Source: Bacteroidales bacterium (GTDB lineage: Bacteria > Bacteroidota > Bacteroidia > Bacteroidales > VadinHA17). Taken from it: a stretch of DNA of 7,924 nt. This document shows, piece after piece, positions 1 to 5,743 of this stretch. The translations under genes were made by a program, and so were the position numbers. The stretch spans positions 1-7,924 of the forward strand of contig DAIDJT010000120.1 of assembly GCA_027451265.1 (NCBI GenBank), in the 5' to 3' direction. The notes beneath the pieces were generated by a model. That model searched no databases. It had not been told where the DNA came from and saw only the letters and a program-made list of their open reading frames with translations. Positions within the stretch are counted from its first letter, which is position 1. Each line of letters begins with the position of its first letter.

Positions 1-1
1 C

Positions 2-145
2 GATCTACTCAAGATCATTATCACCAATGTGGGTGCCAAAGGCCCCTCTGACATGGGCCGGGTGATGGGTGTTGCCACGAAGGAACTGGCCGGAAAAGCG
101 GAAGGGCGCGAGATATCGGCAAAGGTGAAACAGCTGTTGGGTTAA
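2..145 (+). CDS. yqeY: GatB/YqeY domain protein, C-terminal part (5' end outside window)
   Basis: The reading frame is open from the first bases and ends at TAA (143-145), giving 47 residues. They contain the motif DMGRVMGVATKELAGKAEG followed by a short helix ending VKQLLG. This is the typical end of the small YqeY-like proteins (about 150 residues), which share the tRNA-binding-like tail domain of the GatB subunit of the tRNA amidotransferase. The stand-alone family has no firmly established reaction; a link to tRNA or amidotransferase function is inferred from the fold. The pattern 'GA..PSDMG.VMG' fits YqeY better than the end of GatB itself. The gene converges on the HD-domain gene, with 92 bp between the two stop codons. 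Confidence 0.85.
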   Translation, partial: DLLKIIITNVGAKGPSDMGRVMGVATKELAGKAEGREISAKVKQLLG

Positions 146-184
146 GAATATTCCCGTCCGGGTAATTCCCGGCCTGCTATTTCG

Positions 185-216
185 GTGTTGCCGGGTGAAA
201 GCTTATGCTGCAACAC
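185..216. terminator. Possible hairpin between convergent genes
   Basis: GTGTTGC (185-191) and GCAACAC (210-216) form a perfect 7-bp inverted repeat around an 18-nt loop. It lies between the stop codons of the YqeY-like gene and the opposing HD-domain gene, where a bidirectional terminator would be expected. No clear run of T follows on either strand, so it is not a textbook intrinsic terminator. The assignment is weak and rests mainly on position. Confidence 0.3.
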
Positions 217-225
217 TATCGGAAG

Positions 226-251
226 CGATCCGGGAGGTTACGATCCGGGAG
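226..251. repeat. Short direct repeat CGATCCGGGAG x2
   Basis: The 11-mer CGATCCGGGAG occurs at 226-236 and again at 241-251, separated by 4 bp that include the stop codon of the HD-domain gene (238-240 on the minus strand). One copy encodes the last residues of that protein and the other lies just past its stop. It looks like a small local duplication by slippage; no function is implied. Confidence 0.6.
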
Positions 252-825
252 CCGTGTCTGCCCTTTTTTCTGCCTCCATCATCTTCAGGATACGCCGGCG
301 TCTGGCGACAAGATCGGTGAGCTCCTTGAGCATGTCGGTATTGACCCGCCTTGCCATCGGAATAACGTACTTCTCCGTCTGGTCAAGATAGTCTGATATT
401 TTCTGTTCCGAACGTATGTCGCGGTGCAGGTCGGTGAGATTGCTTATACGGTCGGCGCATTTAAGCAGATGGGCATTGAATGAACCCTTTTCCAGGAGGC
501 GCTGGAGATACTGCTCCTTCGTCTCGCCCTTCTTCCTTGTCACTTCAAGCACCAGTTCAACCACGTCTGCACCGTCACTGTCAATCCACCTTATTTCATC
601 CATCTGCGTCTCCGGAAGGTCCTCAAACAGGTCGTGAAGCAGTGAAGCTTTAAGCAGTACGCTGTTGGTGAAGAATTTGTAATCAAGCAGTATGCCCAGG
701 GTCGAAAAGCTGTGTCTGAACTGGTTCCCGCCCACATCCCTCTGCACGCTTATCAGTGCGGTGGCTTTGAGGATATAGGGCGCCAGTACAAGGTTCTTCA
801 GTGTCTCCAGGGCAGTCATGGTCAT
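238..825 (-). CDS. Stand-alone HD-domain protein, SpoT-type (p)ppGpp hydrolase-like
   Basis: This 195-residue protein carries the metal-dependent HD phosphohydrolase signature: H38 (in RHSFSTLGIL), H64-D65 followed by E68-D69 (HDLFEDLPET), and D125 (CADRISNL). The order and wording match the N-terminal hydrolase half of RelA/SpoT and the small alarmone hydrolases (Mesh1-like), including the ED..ET pair after HD and the helix after the CADR motif. No synthetase, TGS or ACT region is present, so if active it would only degrade (p)ppGpp or a similar nucleotide in the cytoplasm. Activity on ppGpp is inferred, because other HD proteins use other nucleotides. The start is the first of two close ATGs (MTM); the second at 819 is equally possible, and no Shine-Dalgarno site supports either. 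The gene is divergent from the ABC exporter. Confidence 0.85.
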   Translation of the reverse strand: MTMTALETLKNLVLAPYILKATALISVQRDVGGNQFRHSFSTLGILLDYKFFTNSVLLKASLLHDLFEDLPETQMDEIRWIDSDGADVVELVLEVTRKKGETKEQYLQRLLEKGSFNAHLLKCADRISNLTDLHRDIRSEQKISDYLDQTEKYVIPMARRVNTDMLKELTDLVARRRRILKMMEAEKRADTAPGS

Positions 826-972
826 CAGTGTGAAAGCATAAAATTACTCAATTACAGGCAACGCTTCCGGTTTTGACATCATACGAATTATAAACAGCCT
901 GTTCACAATATTAACACCTGTGATGCAGAGATTGTTAACGTTTTAACCATGACAGCCGTGAACATAATATCC

Positions 973-980
973 TATATTTG
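973..980 (+). promoter_or_regulatory. Bacteroidota-type -7 element TATATTTG
   Basis: TATATTTG matches the Bacteroidota -7 consensus TAnnTTTG exactly and lies 26 bp before the ATG of the ABC exporter, in the 181-bp spacer between divergent genes. A start of transcription near 985 would leave a leader of about 20 nt containing the ribosome binding site. I cannot see a convincing -33 element at the usual distance; the nearest T-rich stretch (941-944) is too far upstream. Confidence 0.55.
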
Positions 981-994
981 CATTTCTGATGAGG

Positions 995-1000
995 AAGGAG
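995..1000 (+). promoter_or_regulatory. Strong Shine-Dalgarno site AAGGAG
   Basis: AAGGAG, in the context GAGGAAGGAG (991-1000), lies 6 nt before ATG at 1007 and fixes the start of the ABC exporter. It stands out because the other genes in the window have no comparable site, as is usual in Bacteroidota. Confidence 0.7.
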
Positions 1001-1006
1001 TGAAAG

Positions 1007-2773
1007 ATGTCAGATAAAACGGCCAGGCCGGCAGGCTCCGGATTGAAACAAATGGCAAGGCTTTACAGGTTTCTGAGGCCTTACAGAGGCAGGTTTGTTC
1101 TGGGCCTAGTCTTCCTGCTTTTCTCCACCGCAGCCAGCCTGATGTTTCCCCGCCTGCTGGGCGAGATGGTTGACCAGGCAAACAGCGGAGGGGTTATGCG
1201 TGAGATCACGCGCACCGGCCTCTTCCTGCTGGCAATCCTGGTTGCACAGTCACTTTTTGCCTATACCCGCACCAGGCTCTTTGTGGTGGTGACCGAGAAG
1301 ACACTGGCATCAATACGGCAGCATATCTACAACCACCTGATAAAGCTGCCCATGTCATTCTTCTCCTCACGCAGGGTGGGTGAGCTCAATAGCCGCATTT
1401 CATCGGATATCTCACTGCTGCAGGACAGCCTTACAAATACCCTGGCGGACCTGCTTTCGCAACTGCTTGTAATCACCGGGGGGATCACCCTTATGATGAT
1501 CAGCTCGTTCAGGTTGACCCTGTTCACCCTGGCAATTATCCCGGCAATTTCACTGATGGCGTTTTATTCCGGGAGAGCAATCAGGCGTTATTCGAAGAAG
1601 GCTCAGGCTTTTGTGGCTGAATCAAATACAATAGTCGAGGAGACGCTTCAGGGCATACAGAATGTGAAAGCCTTTACAAATGAGGCATTCGAGAGCCGCC
1701 GTTACCGGGAAAAGACCGAGCAGGTGGCAAAGGCCGGCATAACCGGGGGCAAATACCAGGCAGCGGTCTCCTTCATTGTACTTGGGTTCTTTGTCTCCAT
1801 GGCTGCAGTTATCTGGCAGGGTGCAACGCTCATTGCCAAAGGACAAATGGAGGCCGGGCAGCTTTTCACATTCGTCATCTACTCAGGCTTCATCGGCGGA
1901 AATATCGCAGGTATGGCAGGGGTCTATGCCAGGCTGCAGAAGACGATAGGGGCGTCGGAGAACCTGCTTCAGCTCCTTGACGAGAAGACCGAGGAACTGG
2001 ATGCATTGTATGTGCCTGATGAATCGCACACCATGAAGGGAGAGATTACCTTTGAACGGGTCGGGTTCAGGTATCCCTCCCGGGAGGAGGTGGTTGTGCT
2101 CCGGGATGTGAGTTTCTCCGTGGCACCCGGCAGACAGGTGGCGCTGGTAGGGCCCAGCGGGGCGGGGAAATCGACCATTGCCTCCCTGCTGTTAAGGCTT
2201 TATGACCCAACGGAGGGAAGGATTCTGTTTGACGGCCGCGGGAGCGAAGGCTTCCCGCTGACGGCGCTGCGGTCACAGATGGCAGTTGTCATGCAGGATG
2301 TATTTCTCTTCGGCGGTACAATACGCGAGAACATTGCCTACGGCAGGCCTGGGGCAACAGAGGAAGAGATAACAGAGGCAGCCAGACAGGCAAACGCATG
2401 GGATTTCATCCAGTCATTTCCTGATAAGCTCGACACTGTGGTGGGAGAGAGAGGGGTTCAGCTCTCAGGAGGGCAGAGGCAGAGAATTGCAATTGCCCGT
2501 GCAGTGCTGAAGAATCCCAGGATACTGATACTTGATGAGGCCACATCGTCACTTGATTCCGAATCTGAGAGGCAGGTGCAGGAAGCTCTGGAAAAACTCA
2601 TGGAAGGCCGTACTTCGCTGGTCATAGCCCACCGGCTCTCGACAGTCCGCAAGGCTGATCATATAATTGTCCTCAATGACGGGAGAATTGTTGAGCAGGG
2701 GACTCACACCGACCTGATTTCCAACGGTAACGGACTGTACAAAACACTGACCGAGTTGCAGTTCAGTACCTGA
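1007..2773 (+). CDS. ABC exporter half-transporter, fused permease and ATPase (ABCB/MsbA type)
   Basis: This 588-residue protein has the usual length and order for a homodimeric type IV ABC exporter. A membrane domain with about six helices covers residues 30-310, with hydrophobic stretches near 32-48, 70-88, 145-165, 168-188, 253-275 and 284-305. The nucleotide-binding domain covers 345-585. The ATPase motifs are all intact: Walker A GPSGAGKST (382-390), Q-loop Q430, signature LSGGQ (486-490), Walker B ILILDE (506-511), D-loop SSLD (514-517) and H-loop H542. It should sit in the inner membrane and export a lipid, peptide or drug; the substrate cannot be read from sequence. MsbA-like lipid flipping or multidrug export are both possible. 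It appears monocistronic, with its own promoter, and converges on pdxH. Confidence 0.95.
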   Translation: MSDKTARPAGSGLKQMARLYRFLRPYRGRFVLGLVFLLFSTAASLMFPRLLGEMVDQANSGGVMREITRTGLFLLAILVAQSLFAYTRTRLFVVVTEKTLASIRQHIYNHLIKLPMSFFSSRRVGELNSRISSDISLLQDSLTNTLADLLSQLLVITGGITLMMISSFRLTLFTLAIIPAISLMAFYSGRAIRRYSKKAQAFVAESNTIVEETLQGIQNVKAFTNEAFESRRYREKTEQVAKAGITGGKYQAAVSFIVLGFFVSMAAVIWQGATLIAKGQMEAGQLFTFVIYSGFIGGNIAGMAGVYARLQKTIGASENLLQLLDEKTEELDALYVPDESHTMKGEITFERVGFRYPSREEVVVLRDVSFSVAPGRQVALVGPSGAGKSTIASLLLRLYDPTEGRILFDGRGSEGFPLTALRSQMAVVMQDVFLFGGTIRENIAYGRPGATEEEITEAARQANAWDFIQSFPDKLDTVVGERGVQLSGGQRQRIAIARAVLKNPRILILDEATSSLDSESERQVQEALEKLMEGRTSLVIAHRLSTVRKADHIIVLNDGRIVEQGTHTDLISNGNGLYKTLTELQFST

Positions 2774-2777
2774 TCCA

Positions 2778-2809
2778 AACCTGCTGACTTATCACCGTCA
2801 ATGCAGGTT
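2778..2809. repeat. Inverted repeat containing a degenerate reverse copy of the 26-bp repeat
   Basis: AACCTGC (2778-2784) and GCAGGTT (2803-2809) are perfect 7-bp inverted arms starting 4 bp after the ABC exporter stop. The left part (2778-2797), read on the minus strand, is CGGTGATAAGTCAGCAGGTT. This matches the junction of the tandem repeats downstream (CGGTGATTAGT, a 6-nt insertion, then GCAGGTT) with one substitution and a length difference. The segment can therefore pair either locally or with the 2860-2930 repeats. It could help terminate transcription from the exporter; no T-tract is visible. Confidence 0.5.
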
Positions 2810-2859
2810 CTGCTTTGATGCCGGGAGTTATTACCGGATCATGACTGGTAAGTGCTGCG

Positions 2860-2930
2860 GCAGGTTCCCGGTGATTAGTTCCGGTGCAGGTTCCCGGTGA
2901 TTAGTTTCGCTGCAGGTTCCCGGTGATCAC
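2860..2930. repeat. Three tandem 26-bp repeats between convergent genes
   Basis: The core GCAGGTTCCCGGTGATTAG begins at 2860 and 2886 and recurs at 2912 as GCAGGTTCCCGGTGAT followed by CAC. The period is exactly 26 bp. The 21-nt core is identical in copies 1 and 2 and is followed by a variable 5-nt piece (CCGGT, then TCGCT). The third copy runs into the stop codon of pdxH (2927-2929 on the minus strand). The array lies in the roughly 150-bp spacer between the ends of the ABC exporter and pdxH. It encodes nothing evident. It could be a transcription-end structure, a protein-binding site or a simple slippage-prone repeat. Confidence 0.85.
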
Positions 2931-3583
2931 GGATAAAGAAGCCTGAATGTCCAGCCCTCTCCGTCGCTGTTCCGGGTATAGACCAGCCTGTCATGGAGGC
3001 GGTGTTCCCTTCCCTGCCAGAACTCCATATACTCCGGTTCAAGACAATAACCGCCCCAGTCGTCCGGCCTGGGTATGGGCCTGTCCCTGTACTTCTCCTC
3101 TATATTCGCAGCGGTCCTGTCAAGCAGTTCCCTGCTCTCCAGATGCCGGCTCTGCTGTGAGGCTACGGCGCTTATCTGGCTCTCCCGCGGACGGCTCCGG
3201 AAATATGCATCCGATTCTTCCGCAGGCAGTTTCGTTACCCTTCCGCCTATGCGCACCTGACGATACAGTTCATTCCAGAAAAAGGTCATGGCTGCATGGC
3301 TGTTCTGCTTCAATTCATCGCCCTTGCGGCTTCCGTAACTGGTGAAGAAAGTGAATCCCTTCGGGCTGAAGTCGCGCAAAAGCACTATTCTTCCTGATGG
3401 CCTTCCTGCCGCATCTGCAGTGGCAAGATGTACTGCGTTGGGTTCCTTTACGTTGCGCGAGAGGGCATCCTCCATCCAGCGTCCGAACTGGACGACCGGG
3501 TCATGTGAGAAATCTGCAAGGTTTAGTCCCTCGCCATGGTACTCATTCCTGAGAAGTGTGGTCATCCTGCGGATGGAATTCAT
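2927..3583 (-). CDS. pdxH: Pyridoxamine/pyridoxine 5'-phosphate oxidase
   Basis: This 218-residue protein matches the length and order of PdxH. The enzyme uses FMN and oxygen to convert pyridoxine or pyridoxamine 5'-phosphate to pyridoxal 5'-phosphate, the last step of vitamin B6 synthesis and salvage. Recognisable blocks are RIVLLRDFSPKGFTFFT and SYGSRKGDEL (FMN phosphate-binding region), ELYRQVRIGG, YFRSRPRESQISAVASQQS, WGGYCLEPEYMEFWQG, EHRLHDR (substrate/FMN contacts) and the C-terminal RLLYP. No block is missing. The chosen start (MNSIRRM) gives the usual short N-terminal helix before the 'DPVVQFGRWMEDAL' region. The gene is divergent from the LysM gene (111 bp apart), and no partner of B6 metabolism lies beside it. 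Confidence 0.96.
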   Translation of the reverse strand: MNSIRRMTTLLRNEYHGEGLNLADFSHDPVVQFGRWMEDALSRNVKEPNAVHLATADAAGRPSGRIVLLRDFSPKGFTFFTSYGSRKGDELKQNSHAAMTFFWNELYRQVRIGGRVTKLPAEESDAYFRSRPRESQISAVASQQSRHLESRELLDRTAANIEEKYRDRPIPRPDDWGGYCLEPEYMEFWQGREHRLHDRLVYTRNSDGEGWTFRLLYP

Positions 3584-3676
3584 GTGATCTGTATTGTTTT
3601 TGTTACAATAAGATAAAACAACCTATTGAAGGTTATGTTTACTTTTTCGCAGCTGTTCTCATTTTAATGAAAATGT

Positions 3677-3684
3677 TACCTTTG
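3677..3684 (+). promoter_or_regulatory. Bacteroidota-type -7 element TACCTTTG
   Basis: TACCTTTG is an exact match to TAnnTTTG and ends 10 bp before the ATG of the LysM protein. Transcription would start around 3689, leaving a leader of only about 6 nt before the first ATG (3695) or 15 nt before the second (3704). No clear -33 element is visible, although the upstream region is T-rich. The A-rich stretch just before the ATG is typical of efficiently translated Bacteroidota genes. Confidence 0.55.
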
Positions 3685-3694
3685 TTTTGAAAAA

Positions 3695-4867
3695 ATGAAA
3701 AATATGTCCGCAGCGCGCATTCTGCCAACATTTGCACTGATAATCGCCCTGGCTGTCCCCGCAGCCGTCAGTGCGCAGGTACCTGTTGAGGTGTCAACTG
3801 AGAAAGTGGTCTCCGGTGGAAGGGTTTACTACATGCATGAGGTTCAGAAGAACCAGACCCTCTATTCCATTGCGAAGGCCTACAGGGTGCCTGTTGATGC
3901 TCTCGCGCGTGAGAATGTCATTCCGCCCAACGGCATTCAGACCGGGCAGGTGCTGAAGGTTCCCGCCGCGGATCAGCAGGCTGCCGCCGTCACGCAGCCG
4001 CGTCCTGCCTCACAGCAGGCCCCGGCCACCGCCCAGCCCCGCACATCTGCGCAGCCTTCGCGCCCCGCGCTGGTCAGTGACGTTCCGGGCATTGCAATTT
4101 CAGGTGAGAAAATCGTTTCCGGGGGTAAGACTTTTTACATGCATGAGGTGCAGAAGGGACAGACACTGTATTCAATTGCCAGGGCATACAAGGTTACCAT
4201 TCTTGACATTGACCGCGAGAACTCAATCCCTCCCGGTGGCATCCAGTCGGGCCAGGTGCTGAAGATCCCGGCCTCGTCTGCAATGACGGTCATTGAAGAA
4301 CAGACACCTCCTGCTGAGCCTGCTGCTGTTCAGAACAGGAACACCGCTGCCGGGGCAGGTGCTGCAAGAGACAATACCGGGGCAGCAACAGCCGTGCCGC
4401 GCCAGGAGAATGCCCGCCAGGCGACGCAGATGCCGAGGCAGGAGACTCCCCGTCAGGAGGCACAGATGCCGCGCCAGGAGCAGCCTGCTGCAACGACAGA
4501 GGCATTAAAGCCTGCAACAGGCGGCGCCGTGGCGTCCGGAACCACTGTGACAAAGGAGAAGGCCGAGCCAAAAGGCCAGCCTGAGACCAGGAACCAGCCA
4601 GAGACAAAGACCCAGCCTGCGGCCGGATCACAGCAGCAGGCTGCTCAGCAGCAGACCCCTTCGGCGGGCAGCAGTGAGGACAAGCCCAAACCCGTTCAGG
4701 CTGAGAAGAAAAAAGTACATAAGGTACAGAAAGGTGAATCACTCGCTGACATTGCAAACAAATACGGCATTACAGTACAGGAACTCAAGCAGGCCAACAA
4801 GGGAGTCATCTTCGCAATGCCTGACATGCGGCTGGTGATACCGGAGAAGGAGAAGCAGCAACCATAG
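3695..4867 (+). CDS. Secreted triple-LysM protein with Gln/Pro/Ala-rich linkers
   Basis: This 390-residue protein has a Sec signal peptide (residues 1-27, hydrophobic core LPTFALIIALAVPAAV, likely cut after VSA) and no lipobox cysteine, so a periplasmic or secreted location is expected. Three LysM domains, which bind N-acetylglucosamine polymers such as peptidoglycan, lie at about 46-91, 148-193 and 341-385. The first two belong to a duplicated module of about 56 residues (36-91 and 138-193) that includes the preceding EK(V/I)VSGG segment. The third is more divergent. The linkers are low complexity, with repeated (P)RQE units at 235-262 and Gln-rich runs around 312-320. No peptidase, amidase or other catalytic domain is present, so it probably acts as a cell-wall-associated scaffold or binding protein. 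ATG 3704 (M4) is an alternative start that keeps the signal peptide. Confidence 0.9.
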   Translation: MKNMSAARILPTFALIIALAVPAAVSAQVPVEVSTEKVVSGGRVYYMHEVQKNQTLYSIAKAYRVPVDALARENVIPPNGIQTGQVLKVPAADQQAAAVTQPRPASQQAPATAQPRTSAQPSRPALVSDVPGIAISGEKIVSGGKTFYMHEVQKGQTLYSIARAYKVTILDIDRENSIPPGGIQSGQVLKIPASSAMTVIEEQTPPAEPAAVQNRNTAAGAGAARDNTGAATAVPRQENARQATQMPRQETPRQEAQMPRQEQPAATTEALKPATGGAVASGTTVTKEKAEPKGQPETRNQPETKTQPAAGSQQQAAQQQTPSAGSSEDKPKPVQAEKKKVHKVQKGESLADIANKYGITVQELKQANKGVIFAMPDMRLVIPEKEKQQP

Positions 4868-4889
4868 GCCCCTCCCGGTCAGGTAATTA

Positions 4890-5246
4890 TCAATCCATTT
4901 TTTGCCAGGTTCCCCCTTTCGTGTGGAATACCAGTCGTTTTGTGATGGTTGTCTCCCTGCTCAGGAGGGTGTCATAGAGATAAATGTCTGCCTGAACATT
5001 CATTGCGCCGGTTACGCCCGTCAGGTTCCGGAACTCGAGTAAAAAGACGAGACATCCTCCATTATCATGAATGAAACGGCCCGAGACACGGCAAACGAAT
5101 GTATTCAGGCTGCCGGGCAGCCCGTTGTGGCTGCCCGATATTACCTTTTCCCCGCCAGCCTGAGATGAGATCATCATATTGCCGGCCTCAGAGGTGAGTA
5201 TTATGAAGATAAAAATTCCTGCAATGATATTCAGAGTCCTTTTCAC
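4890..5246 (-). CDS. Small exported protein of unknown function
   Basis: I do not recognise this family. The frame begins at GTG (5246), the only usable upstream start because a stop (5259-5261) lies four codons before it. It encodes 118 residues. The N-terminus (KRTLNIIAGIFIFIILTSEAG) is a typical signal peptide or single membrane anchor, with no lipobox Cys. The rest alternates short hydrophobic strands (RFIHDNGGCLVFLLEFRNL, AMNVQADIYLYDTLLS, TKRLVFHTKG), suggesting a small beta-rich domain. Two cysteines (about 52 and 65) could form a disulfide. It follows the cysteine-rich gene by 12 bp in the same frame and is probably co-transcribed with it. Its end is 22 bp from the opposing LysM gene. 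Confidence 0.65.
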   Translation of the reverse strand: MKRTLNIIAGIFIFIILTSEAGNMMISSQAGGEKVISGSHNGLPGSLNTFVCRVSGRFIHDNGGCLVFLLEFRNLTGVTGAMNVQADIYLYDTLLSRETTITKRLVFHTKGGTWQKMD

Positions 5247-5258
5247 AGCCTGCTTGCA

Positions 5259-5699
5259 TTACTGGTTCCTGATGACAACAAACTCACATTTGTCGCTTTC
5301 CCACAGGGTAGATCCGACATTGAGCCTGTAGCCTCCGTCAAGGCTTTCTGCCTGGGCCCTGACAGGATTGATACAGTAGATGTTGCAGGGTTTGGGAAGG
5401 TTCATCTTCTTAGCGATGGCGCAAAGCAGGCATGAATTCCCCCTGGCTGTGAGTTTATCATCAGTCTCTTCGATATCCCATGATATGCAGCCAAACACCT
5501 CCGAGAACATTTTAAAGATTTCTGCCGGGGTGCTGATCTGCAACTGTGCCAGCTGACCCTTTGCTGCCATCCTCTGTTCTTTTTCCTTCTGGGCTTCCAC
5601 TGCGTTCAGTATGCCGGCGTCAGAGTATCGTCTCACAGAATCTGCAAGTACTCCTGCATAGAAGAGCTGCAGCATCTTTAATCTTTTTTCTGTTTCCAT
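5259..5699 (-). CDS. Cysteine-rich protein, resembles L-2-amino-thiazoline-4-carboxylate hydrolase family
   Basis: From ATG 5699 this is a 146-residue cytoplasmic protein with no signal peptide. The first half is helical and charged (METEKRLKMLQLFYAGVLAD). The second half holds a cysteine pattern C90-x2-C93, C105-x3-C109 and C138, within GNSCLLCAIAKKMNLPKPC, NIYCINPV and STLWESDKCEFVV. The 'CAIAKK.....PC..YC..P' then 'TLW...KCEF' pattern resembles proteins annotated as L-2-amino-thiazoline-4-carboxylic acid hydrolase-like. I make that link from memory of the pattern, and the reaction in this organism is unproven. The cysteines could instead bind a metal or cluster. A longer frame would start at TTG 5726, but that codon lies inside the likely promoter, so ATG 5699 is preferred. 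The small exported protein gene follows 12 bp downstream. Confidence 0.75.
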   Translation of the reverse strand: METEKRLKMLQLFYAGVLADSVRRYSDAGILNAVEAQKEKEQRMAAKGQLAQLQISTPAEIFKMFSEVFGCISWDIEETDDKLTARGNSCLLCAIAKKMNLPKPCNIYCINPVRAQAESLDGGYRLNVGSTLWESDKCEFVVIRNQ

Positions 5700-5710
5700 T
5701 TTTTTATCGT

Positions 5711-5718
5711 TAAGTTTG
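5711..5718 (+). promoter_or_regulatory. Bacteroidota-type -7 element TAAGTTTG (LuxR gene)
   Basis: TAAGTTTG matches TAnnTTTG exactly. Transcription would start near 5723, leaving about 20 nt before ATG 5744 or 53 nt before ATG 5777. It rules out the TTG codon at 5729 as a comfortable start. A T-rich stretch (5684-5690) lies about 20 bp upstream, where a -33 element would sit, but it is not a clear TTTG. Confidence 0.5.
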
Positions 5719-5723
5719 TTTTG

Positions 5724-5731
5724 CAAAGTTG
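5724..5731 (-). promoter_or_regulatory. Possible -7 element CAACTTTG for the minus-strand gene pair
   Basis: Read on the minus strand this is CAACTTTG, one base off TAnnTTTG, placed 24 bp before ATG 5699 of the cysteine-rich protein. It sits 5 bp from the LuxR -7 element on the other strand, and the palindrome TTTGCAAA (5720-5727) joins the two. If both are real, the divergent promoters overlap and RNA polymerase could occupy only one at a time. Confidence 0.35.
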
Positions 5732-5743
5732 GGGCAGCCCGGG

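Noticed and set aside
2860..2930. Tandem 26-bp repeats as a CRISPR array
   Set aside because: The unique pieces between the 21-bp cores are only 5 bp long, there are just three copies, and no cas genes are in the window.
4290..4757. A 155-codon open frame on the minus strand inside the LysM gene
   Set aside because: It mirrors the GC-rich repetitive linker of the LysM gene, has a biased composition (Pro/Ser/Gln/Ala) and resembles no family; it is a shadow frame.
4890..5699. Stop-codon readthrough joining the two minus-strand proteins
   Set aside because: The second frame begins with a signal-peptide-like segment, which makes sense as a separate protein rather than an internal part of a cytoplasmic one.
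5700..5726. Longer N-terminus of the cysteine-rich protein starting at TTG 5726
   Set aside because: The added codons overlap the divergent promoter elements and read as low-complexity Lys/Asn; ATG 5699 is a better start.
5729..5743. TTG 5729 as start of the LuxR regulator
   Set aside because: It lies almost at the predicted transcription start, and ATG codons follow at 5744 and 5777.
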